Counted from the first letter of the stretch, positions 16,989-26,439 are shown. The stretch: 56,497 bases of DNA from Woeseiaceae bacterium (GCA_030066075.1 JASJCH010000022.1:1-56497), one strand, 5' to 3'. Made by a program: numbers and translations. The notes: generated by a model from the letters alone, not told the origin.

Positions 16989-17818
16989 TGGGCCAGGTAC
17001 CTCGCTCCGCGCCGCGGGCGGTTGATGATACCGTCTGTCGCCTGGAAGCGCACAGGGATCGACTGCGTATTGCCCCAGGTGGTGGCGCGATAGACGGCAA
17101 AGTGCAGGTGCGGCATCGTCGTATGGCCGGTGTTGCCCGAGTAGCCGATCAGTTGCCCCTGTGAGACGCTGTCACCAACCTCGACGAGCGATCCGTGCTG
17201 CATCAGGTGGTAGTACTCACCCGTGGTGCCATCGCTATGCAGGACCACAATGTAGTTGGCGTAGCGGCCGCAGCCGTCTTCCCAGCAGCCTTTGTCGTGG
17301 GATTCCTCGACCCGGGCGACGACGCCCCCGCGCGCGGCGTGCACCGGCGTGCCGGTCTTCATGTCGAAATCGATCGCAAACTCCTCGAGACCCGTATGAC
17401 TGAAACGCGAGCCATAGCCTTGCAGGACACGGTACGACCGGCCCGGCGCGTAGGGCAGGGAATAGAGGTGGTCGTCGTCGTGCACCGCGTCCTTGTCGCC
17501 CACGGTCCAGTCCAGCGAGTAGCGGTAGTCGGGGCCCTTGCGGCCGTCGCCGCCGGCCAGCACGAGGACCTGCTCGGTTGCCTGGGGTTCCAGGGTGCTC
17601 GTGACGATGCTGGCGCCGCGAATGATGTTGTCGTGGGTGCGAATTCGCAGCGTATACGTGACCGGGTAGTCGCGCAGGTTACGGGCATGTAGCTCGACGT
17701 TGCGGCCGGCGTTGACCGCGTCTACGCAGATCCAGTCGTCTTCGCATTCCGTGGCCGCCGCAGACCCGGCCGCGAGCAGGGCAAGCCCGGTGACTAGAGG
17801 TTGCCAGCTGCGTCGCAA
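16985..17818 (-). CDS. Exported M23 (LytM-type) peptidase
   Basis: The 277-residue product starts with a signal peptide ([16 protein letters not shown]) and is therefore periplasmic. An N-terminal beta-rich region is followed by an M23 domain from about residue 150: [20 protein letters not shown] carries the first zinc ligands, and [24 protein letters not shown] and PHLHFAVY complete the site. All ligands of an active lysostaphin-type endopeptidase appear to be present, so it probably cleaves peptidoglycan cross-links. It overlaps msrA by four bases and follows the TPR gene by 35 bases. Confidence 0.9.
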   Translation of the reverse strand: MRRSWQPLVTGLALLAAGSAAATECEDDWICVDAVNAGRNVELHARNLRDYPVTYTLRIRTHDNIIRGASIVTSTLEPQATEQVLVLAGGDGRKGPDYRYSLDWTVGDKDAVHDDDHLYSLPYAPGRSYRVLQGYGSRFSHTGLEEFAIDFDMKTGTPVHAARGGVVARVEESHDKGCWEDGCGRYANYIVVLHSDGTTGEYYHLMQHGSLVEVGDSVSQGQLIGYSGNTGHTTMPHLHFAVYRATTWGNTQSIPVRFQATDGIINRPRRGARYLAQ

Positions 17819-17853
17819 AATTAGTTCTCTCCCGCTGCGCGTCGCTGGGCCGT

Positions 17854-19335
17854 CTAGCGGGCGGCTTCCTCGGCGCGCAGAGCGTCGAGGTCGGACTGGC
17901 GATAGAAAAACCGGTGGGAGAGGACCTGGTCGGGCGTTGCGACGACCACACCATCTTCGAGACGCGGCCGGTAGATCCGGCGCCGCAATTCGCGTTGCAC
18001 GGTGCTCACCATGCGCTCGAACTCTTCGGGGCTGGCCTCGACGAGCTTGATATTGGTGGCGCGCCCCCGGGGCGACACCTCATAGTTCAATGTGACCCGG
18101 CCCTGCAGCAAGGGGTTGGTATTGTCGTCACTGGATGACTGTGTGTCGGACGACGCATACATCGGCAGCTTGTCCTGTTTCAGCGTGATAACGCTCTCGA
18201 GCTGTTTGCGCCGCACCTTGAGGCTCTCCTCGTTCTGACTCAACAACTCCCAGGTATCGCTATAGGCTTGTCGCGCCCGCTGCACAATGTTGCCGTAGAT
18301 GTAGAAGTCGCCGAGCGCGAGTCCGGCCTGTGCGACGACCTGCCAGCTGGAGTCCGGGCTCTCTGCTGCAATGCGCGTTGCGCGGCGAAAATAAATTTCG
18401 CCGGAAGCCATCGACGTGTCATGGAAAGACGCCTGACCGGACGTGTCCATGTAGAAATAGGATCGGCCGAGCCTGATCAGCGGCTCGACGAGGTTGATGG
18501 ACTCCTTGCCTTCGTGATCTTCGATGATGCGTATGGCGCGACGGTAAGTGGCGCGCTCATCGAAGATAAACCCGGCGCGATGCTGCCACGCGGCGCGTCG
18601 CATCAGCGCCGGGACGAGGGCTGGCGCATCCAGCTGGTGCTCGCGGATGTTGATCGCATAGATCGTGTCTTGCGCGTCCTTGGCGGCATCCATGTCGCCC
18701 ATGCGAATGTGAGTCTCCGCGATCGATTCCAGCAATTCCAGCTGGTCCATATTGTGCGGACCCTCGTTGACGTGGGTGACGTGCACGGCGCGCTGGAAGG
18801 TCTGCGACGCCAGGTCCGGTCGGCCGCTCTCGAGCTGCGCGGCGCCGAGCCCCTTCAGCGGGTTAATGAGCTGTATGTTGAGGCGATCCTCGTTGTCTTC
18901 GATGATCTCGATCGCCGACTCGAAGTTCTGCACGGCGGCGTCATACTGCTCCGTCTGGAATTGCACGATGGCGAGATTGGTCAGCGCCTTGGCGAACTGG
19001 TTGGACTGCGGTCCGTGGGTCCTGATGGACAGTTCGACGACGCGCTTGGCGACGGTGTCCGCCTCGTCGAGGACATTCTCGCTCATCAGTTCCTTGAACA
19101 ACTGGAACTCGGCGTCGAGCAGCTCGTCGTCGTCGATTTCGGGCACGGTCGCCTCGTCGTCGCCCTCGTCGATACCCTCATCGGACACGGGTACGATCTG
19201 TCCTTTCTGGACGAAGTCGGCGGGCGCCGCCGGCTCGTCGGGGGTACCGGCCCCGCTCTCTTGCGCGCTCGCGAATGCCATGCTCACCAGGAGCAGCAAA
19301 GCGACCGGGAATCTCGACGAATCAATCATTGCCAT
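17854..19335 (-). CDS. Exported TPR protein with TonB-like C-terminus
   Basis: The 493-residue protein begins with a signal peptide (FPVALLLLVSMAFASA) and a very acidic linker (DEGIDEGDDEATVPEIDDDE). From about residue 75 to 370 it consists of TPR-type helical hairpins, for example QFAKALTNLAIVQFQTEQYDAAVQNFESAI. The last 100 residues (GRVTLNYEVSPRGRATNIKLVEASPEEFERMV, RRRIYRPRLEDG) resemble the C-terminal domain of TonB-type proteins. It has no N-terminal TonB anchor and is more likely a periplasmic scaffold than an energy transducer. It heads the TPR-M23-msrA-folE run. Confidence 0.82.
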   Translation of the reverse strand: MAMIDSSRFPVALLLLVSMAFASAQESGAGTPDEPAAPADFVQKGQIVPVSDEGIDEGDDEATVPEIDDDELLDAEFQLFKELMSENVLDEADTVAKRVVELSIRTHGPQSNQFAKALTNLAIVQFQTEQYDAAVQNFESAIEIIEDNEDRLNIQLINPLKGLGAAQLESGRPDLASQTFQRAVHVTHVNEGPHNMDQLELLESIAETHIRMGDMDAAKDAQDTIYAINIREHQLDAPALVPALMRRAAWQHRAGFIFDERATYRRAIRIIEDHEGKESINLVEPLIRLGRSYFYMDTSGQASFHDTSMASGEIYFRRATRIAAESPDSSWQVVAQAGLALGDFYIYGNIVQRARQAYSDTWELLSQNEESLKVRRKQLESVITLKQDKLPMYASSDTQSSSDDNTNPLLQGRVTLNYEVSPRGRATNIKLVEASPEEFERMVSTVQRELRRRIYRPRLEDGVVVATPDQVLSHRFFYRQSDLDALRAEEAAR

Positions 19336-19412
19336 AGCAGGTTTTTAGGACTTCTCGCGGTCGGAATAGTTCTGGTTTAGGTATGCGACCGCGCCGGTTC
19401 CACTATACCGAA

Positions 19413-20477
19413 TTACAGGTCCAGTCCAAGCTGCTGTTGTCCGGGTTTGCGAAAGCGGGTGCAGTCGAGGCCGCGGTGGTAGCGCTCGGGCGCCAGTCCG
19501 AGCCGCTGGCAAGCGACTTTGAAGCGTTTGCCGAGCATGTCCGCGTAGGCGCCGCGCCCGCGCTGCCGCACGCCAAACCGGTTGTCATAATCCCGGCCGC
19601 CGCTGGCCTGGCGAACCAGGCTCATGACGTGGGCGGCGCGGTCCGAAAAATGCGCCTCCAGCCACTCGGCGAACAGCCCGGCGACCTCGTGGGGCAGGCG
19701 CAGGAAGATGTAGTGCGCGTGCGAGGCGCCGGCGTCCGCCACGGCTTCCAGTACGGACTCGATTTCGGCATCGTTGATAGCCGGGATCAGCGGCGCCATC
19801 AGCGCGCTGGTGGGTATGCCGCTTTCGCTGAGCCGCCGAATCGTCTTCAGGCGCGCCTCCGCCGACGGCACGCGCGGCTCCATGATGCGTTTCAGGCCGG
19901 CATCCAGGGTCGGGACGCTGATCGCCACCGAGCACAGCCGCCGGCTCGCCAGCGTGGCCAGCAGATCGATGTCGCGTTCGATCAGCGTGCCCTTGGTAAT
20001 CAGGTTGACGGGGTGGCGGTGCTTCTCGAATAGCTCCAGTAACGAGCGGGTAACCTGCGTGGTTTTCTCGGCGGGCTGGTACGGGTCGGTATTCGCGCCA
20101 ATGGTAATCGGCTGGCACTCGTAGCCGGGCTTCTCCCACGCCTCGAGCAGCCGGCTGGCGGCGTTCGGTTTGTAGAAGATGCGGGTCTCGAAATCGAGCC
20201 CCGGCGACAGGTCGAGGTAACTGTGACTCGGCCGCGCGTAGCAATAGATGCAGCCGTGCTCGCAGCCCTGGTACGGGTTGATGGAGTGATCGAAAGGCAC
20301 GTCCGGCGAGTTGTTGTGGCTGATGATCGAGCCAGCCTGCATGGCCTTGAGCACCGTCTGCGGCGCCTCGCCGGCGCGCCGGGCTGCCTCTTCCGGGTCG
20401 AACTCTACGGGCCGCGTGGCAAACCGGCCCTCCCTGTCGGAGACGGCGCCGCGGCCCTTGTGCGGGCGCTGGGACAT
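19413..20477 (-). CDS. PA0069-family radical SAM protein, SOS-linked
   Basis: The 354-residue protein has the radical SAM cluster motif CEHGCIYC (Cys72, Cys76, Cys79) and the flanking INPYQGCEHGC context typical of the PA0069/Rv2578c group, which is related to spore photoproduct lyase-like enzymes. The reaction is unknown. A full LexA box lies 13 bases upstream of the ATG (20491-20510), which suggests induction by DNA damage. PA0069 belongs to the reported LexA regulon of Pseudomonas aeruginosa, so the regulation is consistent with the family. It lies in a minus-strand series with the glycine-zipper lipoprotein and mscS, but the LexA box implies its own promoter. Confidence 0.93.
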   Translation of the reverse strand: MSQRPHKGRGAVSDREGRFATRPVEFDPEEAARRAGEAPQTVLKAMQAGSIISHNNSPDVPFDHSINPYQGCEHGCIYCYARPSHSYLDLSPGLDFETRIFYKPNAASRLLEAWEKPGYECQPITIGANTDPYQPAEKTTQVTRSLLELFEKHRHPVNLITKGTLIERDIDLLATLASRRLCSVAISVPTLDAGLKRIMEPRVPSAEARLKTIRRLSESGIPTSALMAPLIPAINDAEIESVLEAVADAGASHAHYIFLRLPHEVAGLFAEWLEAHFSDRAAHVMSLVRQASGGRDYDNRFGVRQRGRGAYADMLGKRFKVACQRLGLAPERYHRGLDCTRFRKPGQQQLGLDL

Positions 20478-20490
20478 CGGGGTGCTCGAT

Positions 20491-20510
20491 TACTGTATAA
20501 AAAAACAGTA
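20491..20510. promoter_or_regulatory. LexA (SOS) box
   Basis: TACTGTATAAAAAAACAGTA matches the 20-base gammaproteobacterial consensus TACTG-N10-CAGTA with both arms perfect. It sits between the radical SAM start (20477) and the upstream lipoprotein stop (20534). Confidence 0.88.
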
Positions 20511-20533
20511 TCCGAGCCCGGCCCGGCCGTCAA

Positions 20534-20896
20534 CTAGTTGAGTACCCGGTAACCCCGTCCGCGCATGCAGCGTTTGAACACCTCCTGCTGCATTTCATCG
20601 GCGTCAAGGCCCGACTGCGTACCGCCGTATAAAGCGCCGGTGGCGGCGCCCTCGGCAACATCGGTCGAATTGCCGCCGATCGCACCGGCCGCCGCGCCGA
20701 CGACCGCGCCCAGCCCGGCGCCTTTGGCGACACCCTTGGCGACAACGACCTCCTCGGTGTACGCCTCGCACTCTTCCCAGTCCTCCTCGTACTGGTCGAG
20801 GTCGACGCCCTTCATGTCGATGATCGGGTCCGGGTTCGCGGCGCAGCCCGCGAGAGCTGCGGCGGCAAGCACCAGCAATATCCTGACTGCACCCAC
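20534..20896 (-). CDS. Small glycine-zipper lipoprotein
   Basis: I chose GTG 20896-20894 because GGAG lies six bases upstream and translation then starts directly with a lipoprotein signal (ILLVLAAAALAGC). The mature protein (about 100 residues) has an acidic segment, YEEDWEECEAY, and a glycine-zipper membrane segment (GAGLGAVVGAAAGAIGG). Two C-terminal motifs follow, ALYGGTQSGLDADEMQ and RCMRGRGYRVLN. Proteins of this kind sit in the outer or inner membrane; function is unknown. A longer frame reaches 20971 but lacks a signal. Confidence 0.82.
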   Translation of the reverse strand: MGAVRILLVLAAAALAGCAANPDPIIDMKGVDLDQYEEDWEECEAYTEEVVVAKGVAKGAGLGAVVGAAAGAIGGNSTDVAEGAATGALYGGTQSGLDADEMQQEVFKRCMRGRGYRVLN

Positions 20897-20971
20897 TTGG
20901 ATCTCCACAAAACTCAGCATCCCTGCTGTATCAACGCGCGTATCGGCCTTGCGTTGACAAGCAGAACCCAA

Positions 20972-21817
20972 TCAGTCGTGCTTGTAAAGGTGCACATCCT
21001 GCTGCGGGAACGGGAACGAAATGCCGTCCTTGTCGAAGCGCTTCTTGATGGCTTCGGTCAGATCGAACATGACGCCCCAGTAGTCCGGCGTCATTACCCA
21101 CGGCCGCACGACGAAGTTCACGCTGCTGTCGGCGAGTTCCGACACTGCGATCGTTGGCGCGGGATCGTCGAGGATGCGATCGTCCGCGGCGATCAGCTCT
21201 TCGATTGTCTTGCGCACCTTGTCGAGGTCGTCCTCGTAGCTGACGCCGACGACCATGTCCACGCGGCGGGTGTCGTTGGCCGAGTAGTTGGTAATGATGC
21301 CGCCCATGATCTGGCTGTTCGGCACGATGATCTGCTTGTTGTCGCCGGTCTTCAGCACCGTGGTCAGGATCTGCACGTCCACGACAGCGCCAGAGATGCC
21401 CGCGCCCTCGATGAAGTCGCCGACCTTGTAGGGCCGGAAGATAATGATGAGCACGCCGGACGCGAAGTTCGAGAGCGATCCCTGCAGGGCGAGGCCGACG
21501 GCGAGGCCGGCGGCGCCGAGAATGGCGATAAAGGAGGTCGTCTGGACACCGAGCGCGCCGACGGCAGCGATGACGACGATGACCAGCAGGATCATGCTGA
21601 TCAGGTTCGTGACGAACGAGACGAGGGTCTTGTCGACCTCCTGCGCGGTCATGACCTTGCGTATGCCCCTAGTGACCAGGCTCACAGCCAGGCGGCCGAC
21701 ATAGAAGATTACGATCGCCGTGACAAGGTTGATTCCGAACTCGAGTGCGGAAGTCTTCAGGAAGACCATGGCTTCATCCCACGAAAACCCGAGGTCAGGC
21801 AGTGCTACTTCATCCAT
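20972..21817 (-). CDS. mscS: Small-conductance mechanosensitive channel, MscS family
   Basis: The 281-residue protein has the MscS architecture: two N-terminal membrane helices, then the pore helix with alternating small residues (ILGAAGLAVGLALQGSLSNFASGVLI). The beta domain follows (RPYKVGDFIEG, IIVPNSQI, ITNYS), and last the alpha/beta C-terminal domain. It releases osmolytes on hypo-osmotic shock. The length agrees with E. coli MscS (286). It lies between the MRJP-like gene (30 bases upstream) and the lipoprotein gene (75 bases downstream). Confidence 0.94.
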   Translation of the reverse strand: MDEVALPDLGFSWDEAMVFLKTSALEFGINLVTAIVIFYVGRLAVSLVTRGIRKVMTAQEVDKTLVSFVTNLISMILLVIVVIAAVGALGVQTTSFIAILGAAGLAVGLALQGSLSNFASGVLIIIFRPYKVGDFIEGAGISGAVVDVQILTTVLKTGDNKQIIVPNSQIMGGIITNYSANDTRRVDMVVGVSYEDDLDKVRKTIEELIAADDRILDDPAPTIAVSELADSSVNFVVRPWVMTPDYWGVMFDLTEAIKKRFDKDGISFPFPQQDVHLYKHD

Positions 21818-21847
21818 TGTTTCTCTCTTGTGCGGTTGGGTAACTGT

Positions 21848-22966
21848 TTATTGGCCGGGCGTCCCTTCGGCGTCCAGCTTGATGCGGAAGATCTTGTACG
21901 GCCCTTTGTCCTTGATGTGATCTTTGGACTGCAACACGACATCGCTGAGCGCACTGTCGGCGATATACAGCCAACCATCAGGCCCGAACGACAGGGCGTC
22001 CGGCCAGCGCACGCGATTCGAACGAATCAGTGTGCGCAGCTCGGCATTCTCATCCAGCCGGAATATCGCGTTGTGCTCGACGTCGGTGATGTAGACCCGG
22101 CCGCGCTTGTCGATGCTGAGGCCATCGCTCAGCGGCTTTTCCGAGACGCGTTCGACGCGCGCGGCAATCTGCGAACTGGGAACGTTCGGATCACGAATGT
22201 CGTCGAGCCTGACGCGGTACAGCGACCCGCCGGAAAGCGCCCCGAAGTACAGCCACTCGTCGCCGAGTGCGATACCGTCGACACCGCCACGCAGCGAGAC
22301 GATACCCCCCATGAACGACATCGTTCGATCGCGATTCTGGATCACGTAATTCTCGGCGGACACGGACGGGTGGGATTCGAGGATACGTTTCGCTGTCGCC
22401 GTTTCGATGTCATAGACAATCAGGGCCGGACTCTTGCGCCAGAAGCTGGCGTCGGCGATGACGACCGTACGGCCGTCAGCGCTGACCTGGATGTCCTGCA
22501 GGAAGGAACCGCGCGGCGCGATGTCCTTGTCGAGCTTCTGGTCGCGCAGCAACTCGCCGGTGTTGATGTCGAAGGCCAGGAGCCTTGCGGTGTGCAGGCC
22601 GTGGTTGCCGTGGTCGATTGTCCATAGCCGGTCGAAGCGGTCGATGGCGACGCCGAGTATCGTGTCGAACAGTTGCGTCTGCTTGGCGCCGTCAGGGAAG
22701 GGCACCGACGCGCCGTCGACAAACTCCAACAGCTTGTTGCCTCGCGGCCGGGCTTCGGGGTGAACCGTGAAAAACACCCGCCCGGTACGGCTGACGGCGA
22801 CGTTGCCGATCGGCAGCCGGTACGACAGCACTTCCTCGAGGCTGCTTTCGGCGAGAATCGGAGACGTCGTGAGATCACGGTACGGCTCTCCGCCGCCGTA
22901 ACGCACCCAGGCTACGACGGTCGCCAGTAAGATCACGATGATCAAGAACAGCAGGATTTTTTTCAT
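21848..22966 (-). CDS. Major royal jelly/yellow-like beta-propeller protein, membrane-anchored
   Basis: The 372-residue product has an N-terminal membrane anchor (ILLFLIIVILLATVVAWV) followed by a beta-propeller. Motifs such as GVAIDRFDRLWTIDHGNHG, DIQVSADGRTVVIADASFW, GVDGIALGDEWLYFGAL, GLSIDKRGRVYITDVEHNAI and DALSFGPDGWLYIADS are those of the MRJP/yellow family, which is related to SMP-30/gluconolactonases. The bacterial function is not established; lactonase-like or ligand-binding roles are possible. It is periplasm-facing and precedes mscS by 30 bases. Confidence 0.85.
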   Translation of the reverse strand: MKKILLFLIIVILLATVVAWVRYGGGEPYRDLTTSPILAESSLEEVLSYRLPIGNVAVSRTGRVFFTVHPEARPRGNKLLEFVDGASVPFPDGAKQTQLFDTILGVAIDRFDRLWTIDHGNHGLHTARLLAFDINTGELLRDQKLDKDIAPRGSFLQDIQVSADGRTVVIADASFWRKSPALIVYDIETATAKRILESHPSVSAENYVIQNRDRTMSFMGGIVSLRGGVDGIALGDEWLYFGALSGGSLYRVRLDDIRDPNVPSSQIAARVERVSEKPLSDGLSIDKRGRVYITDVEHNAIFRLDENAELRTLIRSNRVRWPDALSFGPDGWLYIADSALSDVVLQSKDHIKDKGPYKIFRIKLDAEGTPGQ

Positions 22967-23028
22967 ACTTGGCTGCTGTAAGCGCGATGCTCTCCCCAGC
23001 GCGGATTTTACATCAATGACCGGGCCTG

Positions 23029-23907
23029 TCAGCCGCCAAATGCGGTGATCCAGGCGAGCACGAGCGTCGCCGCGGCAGCGATTCCGGCCGAGCGTTGCAG
23101 GTTGCCGTCCTGGAGCCGGTCACGAAACCGGGTCAGCAGGATGCCGCCCGCGAATCCGCAGACGAAGCCCATCAGGTGTGCGCCGACGTCGGTGTTCTCG
23201 TCGCCGGTCCCGGTGAACATCAGCAGGGCGAGTCCGCCAACGATGGGACCAAGCCGGTAGGGCCAGCGGTCCTGGGCCATCAGCTTTGCCCGCCAGACGA
23301 ATCCCACGGTGAGACCGAGCGCGGCAAAGACCGCGGTCGATGCGCCGATGGAGCGGTGCGTCGACTCGAGCAGCAGCGTATTGAGCAGGTTACCGGCGGC
23401 TGCCGTCGTAATGACGGCCGCCCAGGCAACGCCGGAACCGAGCAGGCGTCCAGCCAGCAGGCCAAAGAACGCGCCAAACACCAGGTTGCCCACCAGGTGC
23501 CGCAGCCCCGAATGCATGGTCAGCGCGGTGACCGACCGCCACCACTCGCCGGCCCGCACGAGTGCTCCATCGATGCGGCCGGCGGCCAGCCAGTCCTGGC
23601 TGAAAGCGGACGTCCAGGACAGCCATGCGAAAAGCAGGACGGCGCTCACGTAGCCGACGATGCCTGGCACCGCGTTGAGGTAGCGGTACTCCCTGGGCTT
23701 GACCGGTTGCTGCGGCGGATTCTCCTCGTCATACAACCGCAATTCGGTGGCCGCCTCGGCGGAGAACTCGGCAGGAACGACGATAGCGCAGCTGAATGCG
23801 TCGTCGACAAGCTGGTGCGGAATGTTCGCGGACGCGAGTACCAGCGACCGGTCGGCACACGCCCGCCGGTTGCGGCTTTCGAACACTACGCGCATGTCGT
23901 CATTCAT
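23029..23907 (-). CDS. Rhomboid-family intramembrane protease with an N-terminal soluble domain
   Basis: The 292-residue protein starts with about 85 soluble residues that resemble the DUF2007-type signal-transducing domain (RVVFESRNRRACADRSLVLASANIPHQLVDDAFSCAIVV). Six or so membrane helices follow. The catalytic Ser motif is HRSIGASTAVFAALG and the catalytic His is in VGAHLMGFVCGFAGG; TMHSGLRHLVGNLVFG matches the conserved HxxxN region of helix 2. It should cut membrane protein substrates. It is divergent from the SRPBCC gene with a 50-base gap. Confidence 0.9.
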   Translation of the reverse strand: MNDDMRVVFESRNRRACADRSLVLASANIPHQLVDDAFSCAIVVPAEFSAEAATELRLYDEENPPQQPVKPREYRYLNAVPGIVGYVSAVLLFAWLSWTSAFSQDWLAAGRIDGALVRAGEWWRSVTALTMHSGLRHLVGNLVFGAFFGLLAGRLLGSGVAWAAVITTAAAGNLLNTLLLESTHRSIGASTAVFAALGLTVGFVWRAKLMAQDRWPYRLGPIVGGLALLMFTGTGDENTDVGAHLMGFVCGFAGGILLTRFRDRLQDGNLQRSAGIAAAATLVLAWITAFGG

Positions 23908-23957
23908 CGATTCGGGTAAGCTTAACAGCCGTTTTCACGCGGAGACAGGAACTGGCG

Positions 23958-24500
23958 ATGAAGCGCACTTTTTCAATGTTGCTCGTTGCACTGGTCTTCA
24001 GCGGACCCGCGAGCGCCGAAGTGATCGACGCCGCGCCGGGCGGTTTTACCCTGGTCCACGAGGTGTCGATCGACGCGCCGCGCCAGGAGGTTTGGCACGC
24101 AGCGGTGAACGAGATCAGCCAATGGTGGAGCTCGGACCACACGATTTCCGGTGATGCGTCGCGCATGAGTATCGACGCACGACCGCAGGGTTGTTTCTGC
24201 GAGACCATCGGCGAGCAGGCCGGCGTCGTGCACCTGACCGTTACCTTCGTGAACCCGACTGTCCTGCTGCGCCTGACCGGCGGTCTCGGGCCGCTTGGCC
24301 TGCTCGGTGTCGACGGCAATATGACCTGGGAGTTCTTCGACACCGAGGCGGGCACCACGGTGCGCTTTGCCTATGCCGTGGGCGGCTATCGCCCGGGCGG
24401 ACTCGACGAGATCGCTGCGCCTGTCGACCAGGTTATCGGGGAGGCTCTGCAGCGGCTCGAAGCCTACGTCGAGACGGGCGACCCCGGGCCCTTAGGCTGA
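23958..24500 (+). CDS. Exported SRPBCC-domain protein
   Basis: The start ATG 23958 gives 180 residues with a signal peptide (FSMLLVALVFSGPASA). The mature part has an SRPBCC/Bet v 1-like fold: HEVSIDAPRQEVWHAAVNEISQWWSSDHTISG, a beta-rich middle, and a C-terminal helix (IAAPVDQVIGEALQRLEAYVETG). Such proteins bind lipophilic ligands; the ligand here is unknown. The TGA overlaps the next ATG by one base (TGATG), so it is coupled to the MBL-fold hydrolase gene. Confidence 0.85.
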   Translation: MKRTFSMLLVALVFSGPASAEVIDAAPGGFTLVHEVSIDAPRQEVWHAAVNEISQWWSSDHTISGDASRMSIDARPQGCFCETIGEQAGVVHLTVTFVNPTVLLRLTGGLGPLGLLGVDGNMTWEFFDTEAGTTVRFAYAVGGYRPGGLDEIAAPVDQVIGEALQRLEAYVETGDPGPLG

Positions 24501-25336
24501 TGCCCGACTTTGGTCCATCCATGCCGCCGTTCGCGGAGCTGGCGCCGGGCGTACGCAGGATCGTGGCGCCCAACCCGTCGATGATGACAGGGCCGGGCAC
24601 GAACACTTACCTCGTTGGCGAAGATGCGGTGGCCGTGATCGACCCGGGGCCGGCAATTCCCGAGCATATCGAAAATATCCTATTAAAAACAGAGGGTTAT
24701 ATAGCCTGGATCCTGGCCACGCATACGCATCCGGATCATTCGCCGGGCGTTGTCATGTTGGCCGAAAGAACCGGCGCGGAGGTGCTCGGTATACCGGCGC
24801 CCGATAGGGCAAGCCAGGACAAGACGTTTGCGCCGACGCGCGTGCTGGCCGACGGCGACGCCCTCGATACCGACGAGTTCCGGCTCGAGGCGGTGCACAC
24901 GCCCGGTCACGCGTCCAATCATCTCTGCTTTCGGCACGCCGGTCTCAACTGGTTGTTCACGGGCGATCACGTCATCGATGGCTCTACCGTCGTCATCAAT
25001 CCGCCCGACGGCGACATGAAGCATTACATCGAGTCGCTCGAGAAATGCCGCGACCTCGATTGCGCCGCGCTGGCGCCCGGCCATGGCGAGGTTATCGAAG
25101 ACCCGGTTCGCGCGATCGACTGGATCATCGACCACCGGCTCGAGCGCGAGGCGAAGGTGCTGGCGGCCGTCAGAGCAAACCCGGGGCTGACCACACGCGA
25201 ACTCGTGCCACACGTTTACAAGGACGTTGCGCCACACCTCTACCGATTGGCCGAGCGCTCGCTGCTCGCTCACATCCTGAAGCTGGAGGGCGACGGCGTG
25301 GCCGCGCGGGCGGATGAGCGATGGCGCGCTACCTAG
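24500..25336 (+). CDS. MBL-fold hydrolase (LACTB2/glyoxalase II-like)
   Basis: The 278-residue protein has the metallo-beta-lactamase metal-binding motifs: THTHPDHSPG, the second-sphere His in HTPGHASNHLC, the bridging Asp in LFTGDHVIDGS and the final His in ALAPGHGEVIEDP. A helical C-terminal extension (LAAVRANPGLTTRELVPHVY) resembles the LACTB2-type winged tail. The likely role is hydrolysis of a thioester or phosphodiester. It is coupled to the SRPBCC gene upstream and overlaps the next gene by 16 bases. Confidence 0.88.
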   Translation: MPDFGPSMPPFAELAPGVRRIVAPNPSMMTGPGTNTYLVGEDAVAVIDPGPAIPEHIENILLKTEGYIAWILATHTHPDHSPGVVMLAERTGAEVLGIPAPDRASQDKTFAPTRVLADGDALDTDEFRLEAVHTPGHASNHLCFRHAGLNWLFTGDHVIDGSTVVINPPDGDMKHYIESLEKCRDLDCAALAPGHGEVIEDPVRAIDWIIDHRLEREAKVLAAVRANPGLTTRELVPHVYKDVAPHLYRLAERSLLAHILKLEGDGVAARADERWRAT

Positions 25337-26439
25337 CCGTCGGCGCCATCCTGGTCGCTGTCGGCCTGAGTGCGGCGCTGTTGATGACTCCGCAACCGGT
25401 ATCCAACACAGTCGTTGAGCCTGGCGAGATTTCACCAATTCAGGAGGCGCCGGTTCAGGAAATGGCCGGCCTCGATGAGATCGGCGTACAGCCTGTGCGG
25501 CGCATGCTTGCCATCGATGCGTGCCGCGATGCCGGCGAAAAATCAGACGAACAGCGCATGGCCGAATACGAAGAGCAGGCCGAAGAAATGCTGCGGGTAC
25601 TGGGGTCATCCTCCGACGCTGAGCACCTGCTCGTTGCGGCCCTCGTCAGTTGGCGCAAAGCGCCGGAAGAGGCCTTTCTCTTGTTGGACCGGGCCCGGTC
25701 TGCCGATCCGCGTAACCCGCTTGTCGCGTCGCAGATCCTGGAGCTGTGTCTCGAGATCGACGCCTGCAACCTCGGCCGTCCCGGGTTGGAAAGGAACCTG
25801 ATTGCCGCTGACAAGGCCAATGGCCTTGCATGGGTCACTGTAGCGAGAAGCCGGCTGAGCCGCTTCGATGAGGCAGGCGCACTGGCCGCCTTGCGCGAGG
25901 CCGCCGCCGCACCCTCTATGAACGATCGCTTCGCCGAGCACGCACTGTTGTTCGAGCGCGGGCTCGCTGCCTCCACCGATCTGCCCCCATTCGAACGCGG
26001 TGTTGCCGCGCTGGGGCACGGCGCGGCCATATTTACGGGTAGCTTCCTGATTACGCGTGACTGTGACGAAAGGGCCGAGAACTCGGCCGAATGGCGCGAT
26101 GTCTGCCTCAGGCTCGGCGAGCGCTTCGAACACGGCGGGCGCACGATACTCACCCAGGCCGTCGGCCTGGGCCTGCAGGCGAAAATGTACGAATACGGCG
26201 GCGACAGTCGCGCACAGCAGATTGCCGAGCAACGTTACCGCGGTTTCAGAAACGACTGGCAGAGCCTCGCAGCCAGGACCACCCGAGCGATGGAACTGCG
26301 AGACGCCACGGTCCAGCAACGCTTTTTCGACACATTTGCCGCTTCCGGCGAGATCGCTGCCCTGCAATACCTGGCCACCGAAATCGAAGCGCGCTTACCG
26401 GAGCTGAATGCGGAAGACTCAGCCTGCCCAACCCCTTGA
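25321..26439 (+). CDS. Membrane-anchored helical-repeat protein of unknown function
   Basis: The 372-residue product has one N-terminal membrane helix (YLAVGAILVAVGLSAALLM) and then a mostly helical body with TPR-like stretches (AEHLLVAALVSWRKAPEEAFLLLDRARSADPRNPLVASQILELCLEIDACNLG). I do not recognise the family. Cys pairs (DACRDAG, LCLEIDAC, RDCDERAENSAEWRDVC) suggest disulfides in an exported domain. It overlaps the MBL-fold gene by 16 bases and ends 51 bases before fdxA. Confidence 0.78.
   Translation: MARYLAVGAILVAVGLSAALLMTPQPVSNTVVEPGEISPIQEAPVQEMAGLDEIGVQPVRRMLAIDACRDAGEKSDEQRMAEYEEQAEEMLRVLGSSSDAEHLLVAALVSWRKAPEEAFLLLDRARSADPRNPLVASQILELCLEIDACNLGRPGLERNLIAADKANGLAWVTVARSRLSRFDEAGALAALREAAAAPSMNDRFAEHALLFERGLAASTDLPPFERGVAALGHGAAIFTGSFLITRDCDERAENSAEWRDVCLRLGERFEHGGRTILTQAVGLGLQAKMYEYGGDSRAQQIAEQRYRGFRNDWQSLAARTTRAMELRDATVQQRFFDTFAASGEIAALQYLATEIEARLPELNAEDSACPTP

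Noticed and set aside
20897-22627. 576-codon plus-strand open frame opposite mscS and the MRJP-like gene
   Set aside because: His/Asp/Arg-rich shadow sequence; both minus-strand genes are clear family members.
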